NCBI RefSeq assembly: GCF_900112475.1
Contig: NZ_FOLW01000007.1
Location: 153,617-217,616 of the forward strand
Reading direction: 5' to 3'
Origin: Pragia fontium DSM 5563 = ATCC 49100
GTDB taxonomy: Bacteria > Pseudomonadota > Gammaproteobacteria > Enterobacterales > Enterobacteriaceae
DNA length: 64,000 bases
This document shows positions 39,025 to 48,034 of this stretch, piece after piece; position 1 is the first letter of the stretch; each line of letters begins with the position of its first letter. A model generated the notes under the pieces. The model searched no databases, was not told the origin of the DNA, and was given only the letters and a program-made list of their open reading frames with translations. The position numbers and the translations under genes are program-made.

Positions 39025-40044
39025 TTACCCCGCCATAAAGCGTAATCCGCCAGAAGCGGCCGGTGTCGCAGCATAGTAGAGAATCAGACCAAATAGAATC
39101 AACAGCGCGCCCCCCACTAACGAAAGGGAAGATAATCCTACTCTACTCCAAATAGGATAATTAGCCGCTGAAATCAGCTTTTCTGCCAGTCGTCTGGCAG
39201 AGAGCACAAACAGAGCCAACAGCGATATTGTGGTCGCAGTTCCCAATGCCATCACCATCGCAGCAACCATACCCCAGCTATAGATATCGATGACTTTAGA
39301 AAACAATAACACCAGTATTGCTCCAGAACAGGGACGTATACCGATAGAAACAATAATCGCCAGATTGGTTTTCCAACTACCGGAAGCGGAAAGTTCACTG
39401 TCCGTCGGTAAATGCCGATGACCACAGCCACAGCTGTCGCTATGAACATGATCGGCTGGCAACGGCATTAACGACTTAATCTGTATTGTGGGCCTTTTCC
39501 GACTGGTTTTGACTATCGTCAGCAGTTTTCTAACTGCTCGATAACATAAGATGATGCCGACCAGCACAATCAGCAGATAGCTTCCCTTCTCCATCCAAAA
39601 GCTACTCTGGTGTATTGAACGAGTCGAAAGCTGAAACACGGATAACACTGAACTGACCAACAAAATAGCCACCAGCCCTTGTACCAACGATGCCGCCAGC
39701 GTCAGCATCAGGCTAGCTCTCACCTTCAGAGGATGCGTTGCCAAATAAGCCGCAATAATCACTTTTCCGTGTCCCGGACCGGCAGAATGCAACACGCCAT
39801 AAATAAAGCTGAATAACATCAACATACCGCCACTTTCCAACGGATGTTGTTTGACCTGCTGTAATAAATTAACCAGTTGCTGATGCAACTCTTTTTGCCA
39901 AACGGAGCTTTGCAGCAGGAAGTCAGGCCATTTGACATAAACCACTGCGGCAATCAGTAGTAAAACCACAACGCTGAGATAGAAAGGCCAAAAATAGCGC
40001 CACCCGCGTTTTTCCGACTGCATAAATGACCCCATTACTGGCAT
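39025..40044 (-). CDS. NicO/RcnA-like metal transporter, ZevB-like
   Basis: A polytopic inner-membrane protein of 339 aa with about seven hydrophobic helices. The conserved 'GVLHSAGPGHGKVIIAAYLA' motif is typical of the NicO nickel/cobalt transporter family, and a His/Cys-rich cytoplasmic loop ('DHVHSDSCGCGHRH') could bind metal. Together with the DUF1007 gene upstream it resembles the ZevAB zinc-transport pair of Haemophilus. The metal is not determined by sequence. The frame overlaps the upstream gene by 10 bp; internal ATGs at 40035 and 40023 are alternative starts, the last having GGGG upstream. Confidence 0.85.
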   Translation of the reverse strand: MPVMGSFMQSEKRGWRYFWPFYLSVVVLLLIAAVVYVKWPDFLLQSSVWQKELHQQLVNLLQQVKQHPLESGGMLMLFSFIYGVLHSAGPGHGKVIIAAYLATHPLKVRASLMLTLAASLVQGLVAILLVSSVLSVFQLSTRSIHQSSFWMEKGSYLLIVLVGIILCYRAVRKLLTIVKTSRKRPTIQIKSLMPLPADHVHSDSCGCGHRHLPTDSELSASGSWKTNLAIIVSIGIRPCSGAILVLLFSKVIDIYSWGMVAAMVMALGTATTISLLALFVLSARRLAEKLISAANYPIWSRVGLSSLSLVGGALLILFGLILYYAATPAASGGLRFMAG

Positions 40045-40670
40045 GTTAACGTTATAGTTTGCGCAAACTTGCTGCCTAACATCATATCCTCACCCGGTGA
40101 GTTGTTCTTATCTAACGAACGCGCATAGTCCAGCAGAGATGAGCTGGGTTTAGGGGTATTTAACTTGATGCTGCATATTTCAGCCACATTGGTTGGCAAA
40201 TGAATTGATTTCTCGGAAGGGTAACGCATATCGACATAGTAACTTTGTTCATAGGTTGAAATGACAACCGCGTTTTTTGCCAGCGGAATGGGCTTAGCCA
40301 TCGGTAATACAAAGGTAAGCACCGCTTTATTACCGTGCCGATGCAGAGAATAATTGTTAGTCTTTTCAGCAAATTCAACCAACCTACCGTTGGCGCGAAC
40401 TTCAGTGAAATAGAGCTGATTACGCGTGTTCTCTATCAGTTCGTCCGCCATACTTTGCCAAACATTGGGATTGTCCTTTGCCATCGAAGCATCCAGCAGT
40501 AATTCAGCCGAGGTTAGCTCATCCATTTCCCAGATCATTTTAATGCCTGTCAGCGACTTATTTTCAATCACCAGACTGGCATCCAGATCGATAAAACTAT
40601 GCGGATGTGCCCCGGCCAATGGACTTATCAGGCACATAACAATCAATATTGTTCGGCAGATTAACGTCAT
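40035..40670 (-). CDS. DUF1007 periplasmic protein, ZevA-like
   Basis: An exported 211-aa protein with signal peptide 'LICRTILIVMCLISPLAGA', followed by 'HPHSFIDLDASLVIEN'. The mature N-terminus starting His-Pro-His is typical of DUF1007 proteins and may bind metal. It is paired with a NicO-like permease as in ZevAB. The rhodanese gene is just upstream. Confidence 0.82.
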   Translation of the reverse strand: MTLICRTILIVMCLISPLAGAHPHSFIDLDASLVIENKSLTGIKMIWEMDELTSAELLLDASMAKDNPNVWQSMADELIENTRNQLYFTEVRANGRLVEFAEKTNNYSLHRHGNKAVLTFVLPMAKPIPLAKNAVVISTYEQSYYVDMRYPSEKSIHLPTNVAEICSIKLNTPKPSSSLLDYARSLDKNNSPGEDMMLGSKFAQTITLTCQ

Positions 40671-40690
40671 GATAATTCGGTTGCTAGAAA

Positions 40691-41065
40691 TTATTTTTTA
40701 ACTAATGGAAAATTAGCTTCGTTCCAGGAACGGTATCCACCATCCATGGAAAGCACAGCGGTATAACCCATTTTCTGAATGCTTTCCGCCGCCAACGCTG
40801 AGCGATAGCCACCACCACAGTATAATACCATCGGCGTTTTTTTATCCGGGACATGGGTTTCAATATCTCTTTCCAGAACACCCCGACCTATGTGCTTCGC
40901 CTCTGGCAGGTGATCTTTGGCAAACTCACTCTCTTCACGCACATCAATGACTAATGGAATGGAACCATTATCCATCATCTCTTTAACCTGTTGGATACTG
41001 ACTTCATGAACATTCTTGCGGGCTGCTTCACACAGTTGTTCGAAGCCTGGATTATGTTTCTTCAC
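40691..41065 (-). CDS. Single-domain rhodanese-like protein
   Basis: A 124-aa cytosolic sulfurtransferase domain. The active-site loop is 'VLYCGGGYRSALAAE' with the persulfide-carrying Cys, and 'VIDVREESEFAKDHLPEA' and 'LSMDGGYRSWNEANFPL' are the flanking CH2-type motifs. The donor and acceptor are unknown. It lies 20 bp upstream of the DUF1007 gene and is probably co-transcribed with the metal-transport pair. Confidence 0.9.
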   Translation of the reverse strand: MKKHNPGFEQLCEAARKNVHEVSIQQVKEMMDNGSIPLVIDVREESEFAKDHLPEAKHIGRGVLERDIETHVPDKKTPMVLYCGGGYRSALAAESIQKMGYTAVLSMDGGYRSWNEANFPLVKK

Positions 41066-41217
41066 ACTATCCTCCTATTTGGATGTATCTGAATGGTGAA
41101 TCGCCTCAACATAATTAAACGAAGGGAAATTCGCAACCTAAAGCATATAGGCCATACCATAATATGCAATAAACCACCGTACCAGACGGTGGTTTATTGT
41201 TAACAACAACTGAAAAA

Positions 41218-42471
41218 CTACGCGTAAACCGGATAGCGCTTACAAATATCCAGTACTTTCGCTTTCACACCAGCGATCGTCGCTTCATCGTTGATGTTAT
41301 CCAGCACATCACAAATCCAGCCTGCCAGTTCGCGAACTTCGGCTTCTTTAAAGCCACGGCGGGTAACTGCTGGAGTACCAATACGTACGCCGGAAGTAAC
41401 AAACGGGCTTCTCGGGTCGTTTGGTACGCTGTTTTTGTTCACGGTAATGTTCGCACGACCCAGTGCAGCATCCGCATCTTTACCGGTAATATCTTTATCA
41501 ACCAGATCCAATAGCATCAGGTGGTTGTCAGTGCCGCCGGAAACGATCTTATAACCGCGAGATTTAAAGACTTCTACCATGGCTTTAGCATTCTTAGCAA
41601 CCTGCTGCTGGTAGGATTTAAACTCAGGCTCCATCGCCTCTTTTAACGCTACGGCTTTTGCTGCAATCACGTGCATTAACGGACCGCCCTGACCACCAGG
41701 GAATACCGCTGAGTTCAGCTTCTTATACAGCTCTTCATCACCACCGCTTGCCAAAATCAAACCACCGCGAGGGCCAGCCAGAGTTTTATGAGTGGTTGTC
41801 GTCACGACGTGAGCATGAGGAACCGGGTTAGGATAAACGCCAGCAGCGATTAAACCAGCAACGTGGGCCATATCAACAAAGAAATACGCACCGATACGAT
41901 CGGCAATCTCACGCATTTTAGCCCAGTCAACGATGCCAGAATAGGCGGAGAAACCACCGATAATCATTTTTGGTTTATGGGTTTCAGCCTGACGGGCTAA
42001 ATCTTCATAATCAATTTGGCCGCTTTCATCAATACCGTAAGGCACGATGTTGTATAACTTACCGGAGAAGTTTACTGGAGAGCCATGAGTCAAGTGACCA
42101 CCGTGAGCCAGATTCATTCCCAGTACAGTATCGCCCGGATTTAATAACGCCATATAAACGGCAGAGTTGGCCTGAGAACCTGAATGAGGTTGTACGTTGG
42201 CATAATCGGCGCCAAACAACGCTTTAGCACGGTCAATGGCTAGCTGCTCAACAATATCGACATACTCACAGCCGCCATAATAACGCTTACCCGGATACCC
42301 TTCTGCATACTTATTAGTTAATTGGGTACCTTGAGCCTGCATTACACGTGGACTGGTATAGTTCTCTGATGCAATCAACTCAATATGCTCTTCCTGACGA
42401 ACATCTTCTTTTTGTATGGCCTGCCACAGTTCGGCATCATAATCGGCAATGTTCATGTCTCGCTTTAACAT
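41218..42471 (-). CDS. glyA: Serine hydroxymethyltransferase
   Basis: A PLP enzyme that interconverts serine and glycine and makes 5,10-methylene-THF, the main C1 source. The PLP lysine is in '[16 protein letters not shown]', and '[20 protein letters not shown]' is the family hallmark. The longest frame adds 16 residues; ATG 42471 ('[16 protein letters not shown]') has AGGAG 6 nt upstream and gives 417 aa, as in E. coli. A PurR box lies 111 bp upstream. Confidence 0.98.
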   Translation of the reverse strand: MLKRDMNIADYDAELWQAIQKEDVRQEEHIELIASENYTSPRVMQAQGTQLTNKYAEGYPGKRYYGGCEYVDIVEQLAIDRAKALFGADYANVQPHSGSQANSAVYMALLNPGDTVLGMNLAHGGHLTHGSPVNFSGKLYNIVPYGIDESGQIDYEDLARQAETHKPKMIIGGFSAYSGIVDWAKMREIADRIGAYFFVDMAHVAGLIAAGVYPNPVPHAHVVTTTTHKTLAGPRGGLILASGGDEELYKKLNSAVFPGGQGGPLMHVIAAKAVALKEAMEPEFKSYQQQVAKNAKAMVEVFKSRGYKIVSGGTDNHLMLLDLVDKDITGKDADAALGRANITVNKNSVPNDPRSPFVTSGVRIGTPAVTRRGFKEAEVRELAGWICDVLDNINDEATIAGVKAKVLDICKRYPVYA

Positions 42472-42581
42472 CTGCATCTCCTGAAATAAGCTAATCAACT
42501 GGTATAAGGTGAAACTCAATACAACGTGACCTCAGTGTAATATGTTTTCATCTTGTTAAATAGACCCAAATAAAGGTTTTT

Positions 42582-42597
42582 ACGCAAACGTTTGCTA
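42582..42597. promoter_or_regulatory. PurR operator of glyA
   Basis: ACGCAAACGTTTGCTA matches the PurR palindrome almost perfectly. E. coli glyA is PurR-repressed, and the box lies in the expected upstream region. Confidence 0.85.
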
Positions 42598-42630
42598 TTT
42601 GTTATAAAAAGATGAAATAGGCATTTTACC

Positions 42631-42667
42631 TTTATAACACCGCCAGAAATTCTGGCGGTGTTATAAA
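42631..42667. repeat. 37-bp near-perfect palindrome
   Basis: Two 18-bp arms (TTTATAACACCGCCAGAA and its complement) are separated by a single A. It is not positioned after any visible gene, so it is either a large operator or a terminator left from a lost gene. Confidence 0.75.
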
Positions 42668-42835
42668 AATATCCGTTGATAACTTGATGCTACTATTTGT
42701 GTCCGGTCAATAAATGCCGCATGACTTAGGTAGCTCCTAAACTCAAACCACACCGTGATAAGTCCTGCAATCTGGTACAGCCTCAAAAATTACAGGTATA
42801 ATCCCACAAATTATTCAACTGGTTTAGAAACGAAG

Positions 42836-43375
42836 ATGACAAAACTCACCTTACAAGAGCAGATGCTAAAAGCTGGATTAGTAACCAACAAAAAAATGGC
42901 CAAAGTGCAAAGAACGGCTAAAAAATCACGAGTTCAAGCCCGTGAGGCAAGAGAAGCTGTGGAAGAAAATAAAAAAGCACAGCTTGAGCGTGATAAACAG
43001 CTAAGCGAACAACAAAAACAAGAGGCTTTATCTAAAGAATATAAAGCTCAGGTGAAACAGCTGATTGAAATGAACAGAATCGACATTTCAAAAGGCGATA
43101 TTGGTTTTAACTTCACAGATAATAATGTAATTAAAAAAATAACTGTGGATAAGATTACTCAAGCTCAGCTGATTAGTGGTCGTCTCGCCATTGCACGTTT
43201 AGTTATTGATAATAGTAGCGAGAGTACATACGCCATTATCCCCGCGAGCGTAGCGGATAAAATTGCGCAGCGAGATGCGAACAGTATTGTATTAAATAGT
43301 GCGCTTAGTCAGGAAGAACAGGATGAAGAAGATCCGTATGCCGATTTTCAAGTGCCTGATGATTTGATGTGGTAA
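42836..43375 (+). CDS. yaiL: DUF2058 protein YaiL
   Basis: A 179-aa nucleoid- or ribosome-associated type protein of unknown function. The N-terminal half is a highly charged Lys/Glu helix ('EARREAVEENKKAQLERDKQ'-like), and the C-terminal half contains 'NFTDNNVIKKITVDKITQAQ' and 'ARLVIDNSSESTYAIIPASV', typical of DUF2058. ATG 42836 gives 'MTKLTLQEQMLKAGLV', the standard start; the longer frame upstream lacks a ribosome binding site. In E. coli yaiL lies elsewhere. Confidence 0.88.
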   Translation: MTKLTLQEQMLKAGLVTNKKMAKVQRTAKKSRVQAREAREAVEENKKAQLERDKQLSEQQKQEALSKEYKAQVKQLIEMNRIDISKGDIGFNFTDNNVIKKITVDKITQAQLISGRLAIARLVIDNSSESTYAIIPASVADKIAQRDANSIVLNSALSQEEQDEEDPYADFQVPDDLMW

Positions 43376-43391
43376 TGGTGATTATGTATAG

Positions 43392-43412
43392 AAAGCCCCT
43401 TGGGGGCTTTTT
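43392..43412 (+). terminator. Rho-independent terminator of yaiL
   Basis: AAAGCCCC-TTG-GGGGCTTT followed by TT, 17 bp after the yaiL stop. Confidence 0.87.
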
Positions 43413-43451
43413 GTCCGTATCCCTGTAAAACGTACTATCCCCTTTTAGAGT

Positions 43452-43550
43452 TCATCCAACATACAGATGTTTGCTGATTTGAGCCTGGAGTACCGAGCGC
43501 TGAAAGAGGCCATCGAAAAAGCGTTAAAACCAGAGATAAAGAAAGCGTAG
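43452..43550 (+). pseudogene. Relic of an IS3-family transposase OrfA (C-terminal end only)
   Basis: The frame reads QMFADLSLEYRALKEAIEKA, then LKPEIKKA and a stop. This matches the leucine-zipper tail of IS3-family OrfA proteins ('...MYADLSLEnrALKdvIeKkL'). An in-frame TAG at 43446 cuts it off upstream, and neither the helix-turn-helix nor OrfB remains. It sits between yaiL and glnB and marks an old insertion and decay. Confidence 0.7.
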
Positions 43551-43615
43551 AAGAAAAGGTAAATATCATCTATTCCGGAGGTATGCCAATACCCCCGGAA
43601 TATCAACAAAAGAAC

Positions 43616-43966
<351 letters not shown>

Positions 43967-45586
43967 TTACCAATTTTTACGGCCAAAGCCAGATGTGATC
44001 GGATAGCGCCGATCCTTACCAAAGTTCCGAGCAGTGATCCGCGGACCTACCGGAGACTGCCGACGCTTATATTCGTTAATATCAACCAAGCGGATAACCT
44101 TACGAACAATCGCTTCATCAAAACCTTCAGCCACCAGTTGCTCAACAGACATATCATGCTCAACATAACCGTCAAGGATCTTATCCAAAACCGGATATGG
44201 CGGCAGGCTGTCTTCATCTTTCTGATCCGGTGCCAGCTCAGCTGAAGGTGGGCGGTCAATCACTCGCTGAGGAATAACGTACGAACGAGTATTACGATAT
44301 GACGACAGTTTAAACACGAGCGTTTTTGGTACATCTTTTAAAACATCAAACCCACCCGCCATATCACCATAGAGCGTCGAATACCCTACGGCAATTTCAC
44401 TTTTGTTACCGGTGGTTAATACCAGACTGCCGCGTTTATTCGATAGCCCCATCAGAATCACACCGCGACAGCGCGCCTGTAGATTCTCTTCAGTGGTATC
44501 TCGTTTGGTATTAGTAAACATCGGCGCTAGCTGCGCCATAAAGGCATCAAAAATAGGTTCAATAGAGACTACGTCAAACTCAACGCCTAATATCTCCGCT
44601 TCTTCCCGCGCATCTTCGATACTGATTTCCGCGGTGTAGCGGAATGGCATCATCACCGCCTGAACTTTATCTTTGCCTAAAGCATCAACCGCAATAGCTA
44701 ACGTCAGTGCTGAATCAATACCGCCAGAGAGCCCAAGAATAGCGCCTTTAAAACCATTTTTGCTGACATAATCTCGTACAGCTAACACTAAAGCATCATA
44801 GATTAAGGAAAGATCTGAACGTTGCTCTGGCAACGCCATCGCTTCGATTTTATCGTCGGTAAACTTAACCTGCTGCGTTTGCTCACTAAAAGCAGCCAGC
44901 TTATGCGTCATGTTGCCCGTTGCATCGAATACTTTGGAACAACCATCAAAGATCAACTCATCCTGCCCACCAATCTGATTGAGATACACCAGAGGTAAAT
45001 GGGTACGATGGCAATGTTCTGATAACAGTTGATTACGAATATAAGGCTTTTCACGGTTATACGGTGAGGCATTAATCGACAGAATCATATCGACGTTAGC
45101 CGCTTTCAACGCATCAACCGGGCCATTAAACCACAGGTCTTCACAAATCAGTAAACCCAGGCGATAGCCTTTGAACTCAACAAAGCAGCTTTTATCGTCG
45201 GCAGTAAAATAACGTTTTTCATCAAATACACCGTAATTTGGTAGCTGTTGTTTGAAGTAACGCGTGACCAAACTGCCCTGCCAAAACATCGATAATGCAT
45301 TGTATATATGACCGTTTTCCCGCCATGGGTGACCAACAATGATAGCAACATCAGTAGAGGCAGCCTGCAATCGGGCTAACTGTTGATCGCAGCGCTGATA
45401 GAGATCATCACGGTAAAGTAAATCTTCCGGTGGATATCCGGTCAATGCCAATTCAGAAAACATCACCAAATCAGCGCCAGCCTGCTGCTGCTCGCTGACG
45501 GTCTGTAACATGCGGTTAGTGTTACCTTCAATATCACCAACCAACCAATTTAACTGCGCTAATGCGATAGAGAGAGCTCTGCTCAT
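43967..45586 (-). CDS. nadE: Glutamine-dependent NAD+ synthetase (two-domain)
   Basis: Amidates nicotinic acid adenine dinucleotide to NAD+. The N-terminal nitrilase-type glutaminase domain carries the catalytic triad regions 'MFSELALTGYPPEDLL' (Glu), 'EKRYF' (Lys) and 'LGLLICEDLWF' (Cys). The C-terminal ATP-pyrophosphatase domain has the P-loop 'LGLSGGIDSAL'. It is 539 aa, so it is the fused, glutamine-using form, unlike the 275-aa ammonia-dependent E. coli NadE. The link with glnB ties NAD synthesis to nitrogen status. Confidence 0.96.
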   Translation of the reverse strand: MSRALSIALAQLNWLVGDIEGNTNRMLQTVSEQQQAGADLVMFSELALTGYPPEDLLYRDDLYQRCDQQLARLQAASTDVAIIVGHPWRENGHIYNALSMFWQGSLVTRYFKQQLPNYGVFDEKRYFTADDKSCFVEFKGYRLGLLICEDLWFNGPVDALKAANVDMILSINASPYNREKPYIRNQLLSEHCHRTHLPLVYLNQIGGQDELIFDGCSKVFDATGNMTHKLAAFSEQTQQVKFTDDKIEAMALPEQRSDLSLIYDALVLAVRDYVSKNGFKGAILGLSGGIDSALTLAIAVDALGKDKVQAVMMPFRYTAEISIEDAREEAEILGVEFDVVSIEPIFDAFMAQLAPMFTNTKRDTTEENLQARCRGVILMGLSNKRGSLVLTTGNKSEIAVGYSTLYGDMAGGFDVLKDVPKTLVFKLSSYRNTRSYVIPQRVIDRPPSAELAPDQKDEDSLPPYPVLDKILDGYVEHDMSVEQLVAEGFDEAIVRKVIRLVDINEYKRRQSPVGPRITARNFGKDRRYPITSGFGRKNW

Positions 45587-45661
45587 ATCAATTCACTGTT
45601 CGCTATCAGGTTAAGTAGGCGGCAGTATAAATGACTGTCGCCTGAATTAAAAAAGAAAACC

Positions 45662-46999
45662 TTACTCTTTAAAATCATTCGCATCTAATTCATGACGCGA
45701 TAATAGCTTATAGAATTCGGTTCTGTTTCTACCGGCCATACGGGCTGCGTGAGTCACGTTTCCTTTGGTCATCTGTAACAGTTTGCGTAAGTAAACCAAC
45801 TCAAACTGATTACGCGCTTCGGCAAACGTTGGCAGTGCCGTATTTTCCCCTTCCAGCGCCTGCTGTACCAAAGCTTCGTTGATAACCGGCGTGCTGGTTA
45901 ACGCCACACACTGTTCAATCACGTTAACCAACTGCCGAACATTACCTGGCCAGCTAGCGGTCATTAAACGTTTCATGGCATCGGTTGAAAAACTACGGAC
46001 AAACGGCTTATGGCGTTTAGCAGACTCACGTAATAAATAATCGGCTAATAAAGGGATATCCTCAGCACGCTCATTTAACGCCGGTATTTTGAGGGTTACC
46101 ACGTTTAAACGGTAGTAAAGGTCTTCGCGAAACTCCCCTTTAGCCATCGCTTTGGGTAAATCACGGTGCGTAGCAGAAATAATGCGGACATCGATATCCA
46201 AATCGCGATTGCTGCCCAGAGGACGAACTTTACGCTCTTGTAATACACGCAACAGTTTTACCTGTAAAGGCAGCGGCATATCACCGATTTCATCCAGAAA
46301 CAGCGTGCCCCCGGTGGCCGCCTGAAACAAACCATCCCGGCTACTGACTGCGCCGGTAAAAGCGCCTTTAGCATGACCGAATAACTCTGATTCCAGCAAT
46401 TGCTCCGGTAATGCACCGCAGTTAATGGCAATAAAAGGCTTATTCGCTCGAGGGCTGGCGCTATGTATGGCTTTCGCCAGAACTTCTTTACCGGTACCGC
46501 TCAAACCATTAATTAACACGCTAACGTCGGACTGTGCCACCATTTTTGCTTGTTCAAGCAAACGCAGCATAATAGGACTGCGCGTCACAATATCTTCCCG
46601 CCAACTTTCATCTCCGGCAGGAATTTTCATCGCCAGCGCCTCATCAATCGCTTTGTATAACGCATCGCGATCGACAGGTTTAGTCAAAAAGCTAAATACC
46701 CCTTGCTGAGTTGCCGCGACGGCATCCGGGATAGAACCATGAGCAGTGAGGATAATGACCGGCATACCTGGCTGATGCTTTTGAATTTCATTAAACAGCG
46801 CCATACCGTCCATTTCGTCCATGCGCAAATCGCTAATCACCAGATCGATTTGCCCACGCCCCAAACGACGCAATGCTTCCTGACCACTTTCGGCGGTTGT
46901 GACATTGAAGCCTTCGCTGGTTAAACGCATGCCCAGCAGCTTTAATAAGCTGGGGTCGTCATCAACCAGCAATAGGTTGGCAGGCTTACGCTGTGTCAT
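45662..46999 (-). CDS. glrR: Sigma-54-dependent response regulator GlrR (QseF)
   Basis: An NtrC-type activator. The receiver domain has its phospho-Asp in 'IDLVISDLRMDEMDG'. The AAA+ domain contains Walker A 'GLSGTGKEVLAKAIH' and the sigma-54-contacting GAFTGA in 'HAKGAFTGAVSS'. A Fis-type HTH ends the protein ('THAARMAGRNRTEFYKLL'). It is 445 aa. With GlrK it activates glmY; its predicted binding boxes are visible upstream of glmY in this window. Confidence 0.96.
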   Translation of the reverse strand: MTQRKPANLLLVDDDPSLLKLLGMRLTSEGFNVTTAESGQEALRRLGRGQIDLVISDLRMDEMDGMALFNEIQKHQPGMPVIILTAHGSIPDAVAATQQGVFSFLTKPVDRDALYKAIDEALAMKIPAGDESWREDIVTRSPIMLRLLEQAKMVAQSDVSVLINGLSGTGKEVLAKAIHSASPRANKPFIAINCGALPEQLLESELFGHAKGAFTGAVSSRDGLFQAATGGTLFLDEIGDMPLPLQVKLLRVLQERKVRPLGSNRDLDIDVRIISATHRDLPKAMAKGEFREDLYYRLNVVTLKIPALNERAEDIPLLADYLLRESAKRHKPFVRSFSTDAMKRLMTASWPGNVRQLVNVIEQCVALTSTPVINEALVQQALEGENTALPTFAEARNQFELVYLRKLLQMTKGNVTHAARMAGRNRTEFYKLLSRHELDANDFKE

Positions 47000-47023
47000 A
47001 TCCCCAAAACTCCTTATAACGGC

Positions 47024-48028
47024 TTATTTCTGTGCCGGTTGTGCATCAGGTTTGGTTGCTGCCGATCCGGCAGAAGGTACAACCGGCTTAGAATTCTCAT
47101 CATTAACTTGTGGCTTAGATGGTTGGCTTTTCTCAGCTCCAGAAACCTCAGATGCAACGGGTTTCTTGGTGGCAACGGATGCCGCTGGTTTTTCCGACTC
47201 TGCTGGCTTAATCTGCTCAACGGGCTTTTCTTTCTTGGCCTCGGGCACCACTTTTTGTTCAGAACTAACCTGCGCAGGTTTTATTTCACCGCCACTCTCA
47301 GCAACGCTATTATGGGAAGCGCCATCCCCAGGTGAGACTTTACGCGAGGAAAGCTGACGCTCAATATCGGTCAAATTCTCCAGCTTACGCGTCGTCTCAT
47401 TCAGCTGATGCTTAGTTTCCTGTAGCTGATTATGCATCGCTTCAATTTGTGTATCGCTACTCTCTTTAAGACGCTGATGGCGAGCCCGCTCATCAAAGAG
47501 GTTTAGCTCAAGCGTTTGTTCATCATTCCATAACAGAATTAGCGGATAAACATTGGCCGGATACATCGCTCGATAATTTTTCAACTGTTCCAGCGCATTG
47601 CGACGTTCTGAATGGGCAGCATCAAGCCGCGACAACAGAATGGCTCGCTTCAACACCCCATCCCATTTAGTAATTTCATAACTATAAGACTGAATACGCG
47701 CTTGAGATAGGGTCAACGAGCGGGTACAGTCAATCAAACGTAACCAATACAGTGAATTACTATTGGTTTCATCGTCCTGCCCCTTCCAAATATTGCCGTC
47801 ACAGCTTACTCGAGAGTAATCACTCACTTTATTGATGGGTGCTTCATAGACCATCGTACCTGACGCGCTGTCACCGACTCCCTGATGACCACAACCCGCT
47901 AGCATTACCGGCGTAGCCAATGCGGCTAACAGTAACGTTTTCCGTAATATCCCTGCAGACTTTATCACCGTCACTAGATCTGGCAACTCAATGATAGTTT
48001 TATCTTTTTTAGTAAACCTTGTAGGCAT
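47024..48028 (-). CDS. qseG: QseG lipoprotein with extended C-terminus
   Basis: An outer-membrane lipoprotein linked to the GlrK/QseE sensor. The lipobox 'VMLAGC' places the acylated Cys at residue 46, unusually far from the ATG, so an internal GTG start (around 47968-47974) is possible. The core 'YWLRLIDCTRSLTLSQARIQ' and the coiled coil 'RKLENLTDIERQLSSRK' match E. coli QseG. The protein runs to 334 aa against about 237 in E. coli; the extra ~95 residues are Lys/Pro/Glu/Ser-rich, repetitive and probably disordered. It lies 6 bp after glrK. Confidence 0.88.
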   Translation of the reverse strand: MPTRFTKKDKTIIELPDLVTVIKSAGILRKTLLLAALATPVMLAGCGHQGVGDSASGTMVYEAPINKVSDYSRVSCDGNIWKGQDDETNSNSLYWLRLIDCTRSLTLSQARIQSYSYEITKWDGVLKRAILLSRLDAAHSERRNALEQLKNYRAMYPANVYPLILLWNDEQTLELNLFDERARHQRLKESSDTQIEAMHNQLQETKHQLNETTRKLENLTDIERQLSSRKVSPGDGASHNSVAESGGEIKPAQVSSEQKVVPEAKKEKPVEQIKPAESEKPAASVATKKPVASEVSGAEKSQPSKPQVNDENSKPVVPSAGSAATKPDAQPAQK

Positions 48029-48034
48029 TATGCA

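Larger units (their letters stand above)
42472..42835. other. Divergent glyA/yaiL spacer
   Basis: A 364-bp region containing the glyA PurR box (42582-42597) and a 37-bp palindrome (42631-42667). A TATAAT (42797-42802) 34 bp before yaiL is a likely -10. The hmp gene found beside glyA in E. coli is absent. Confidence 0.5.
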
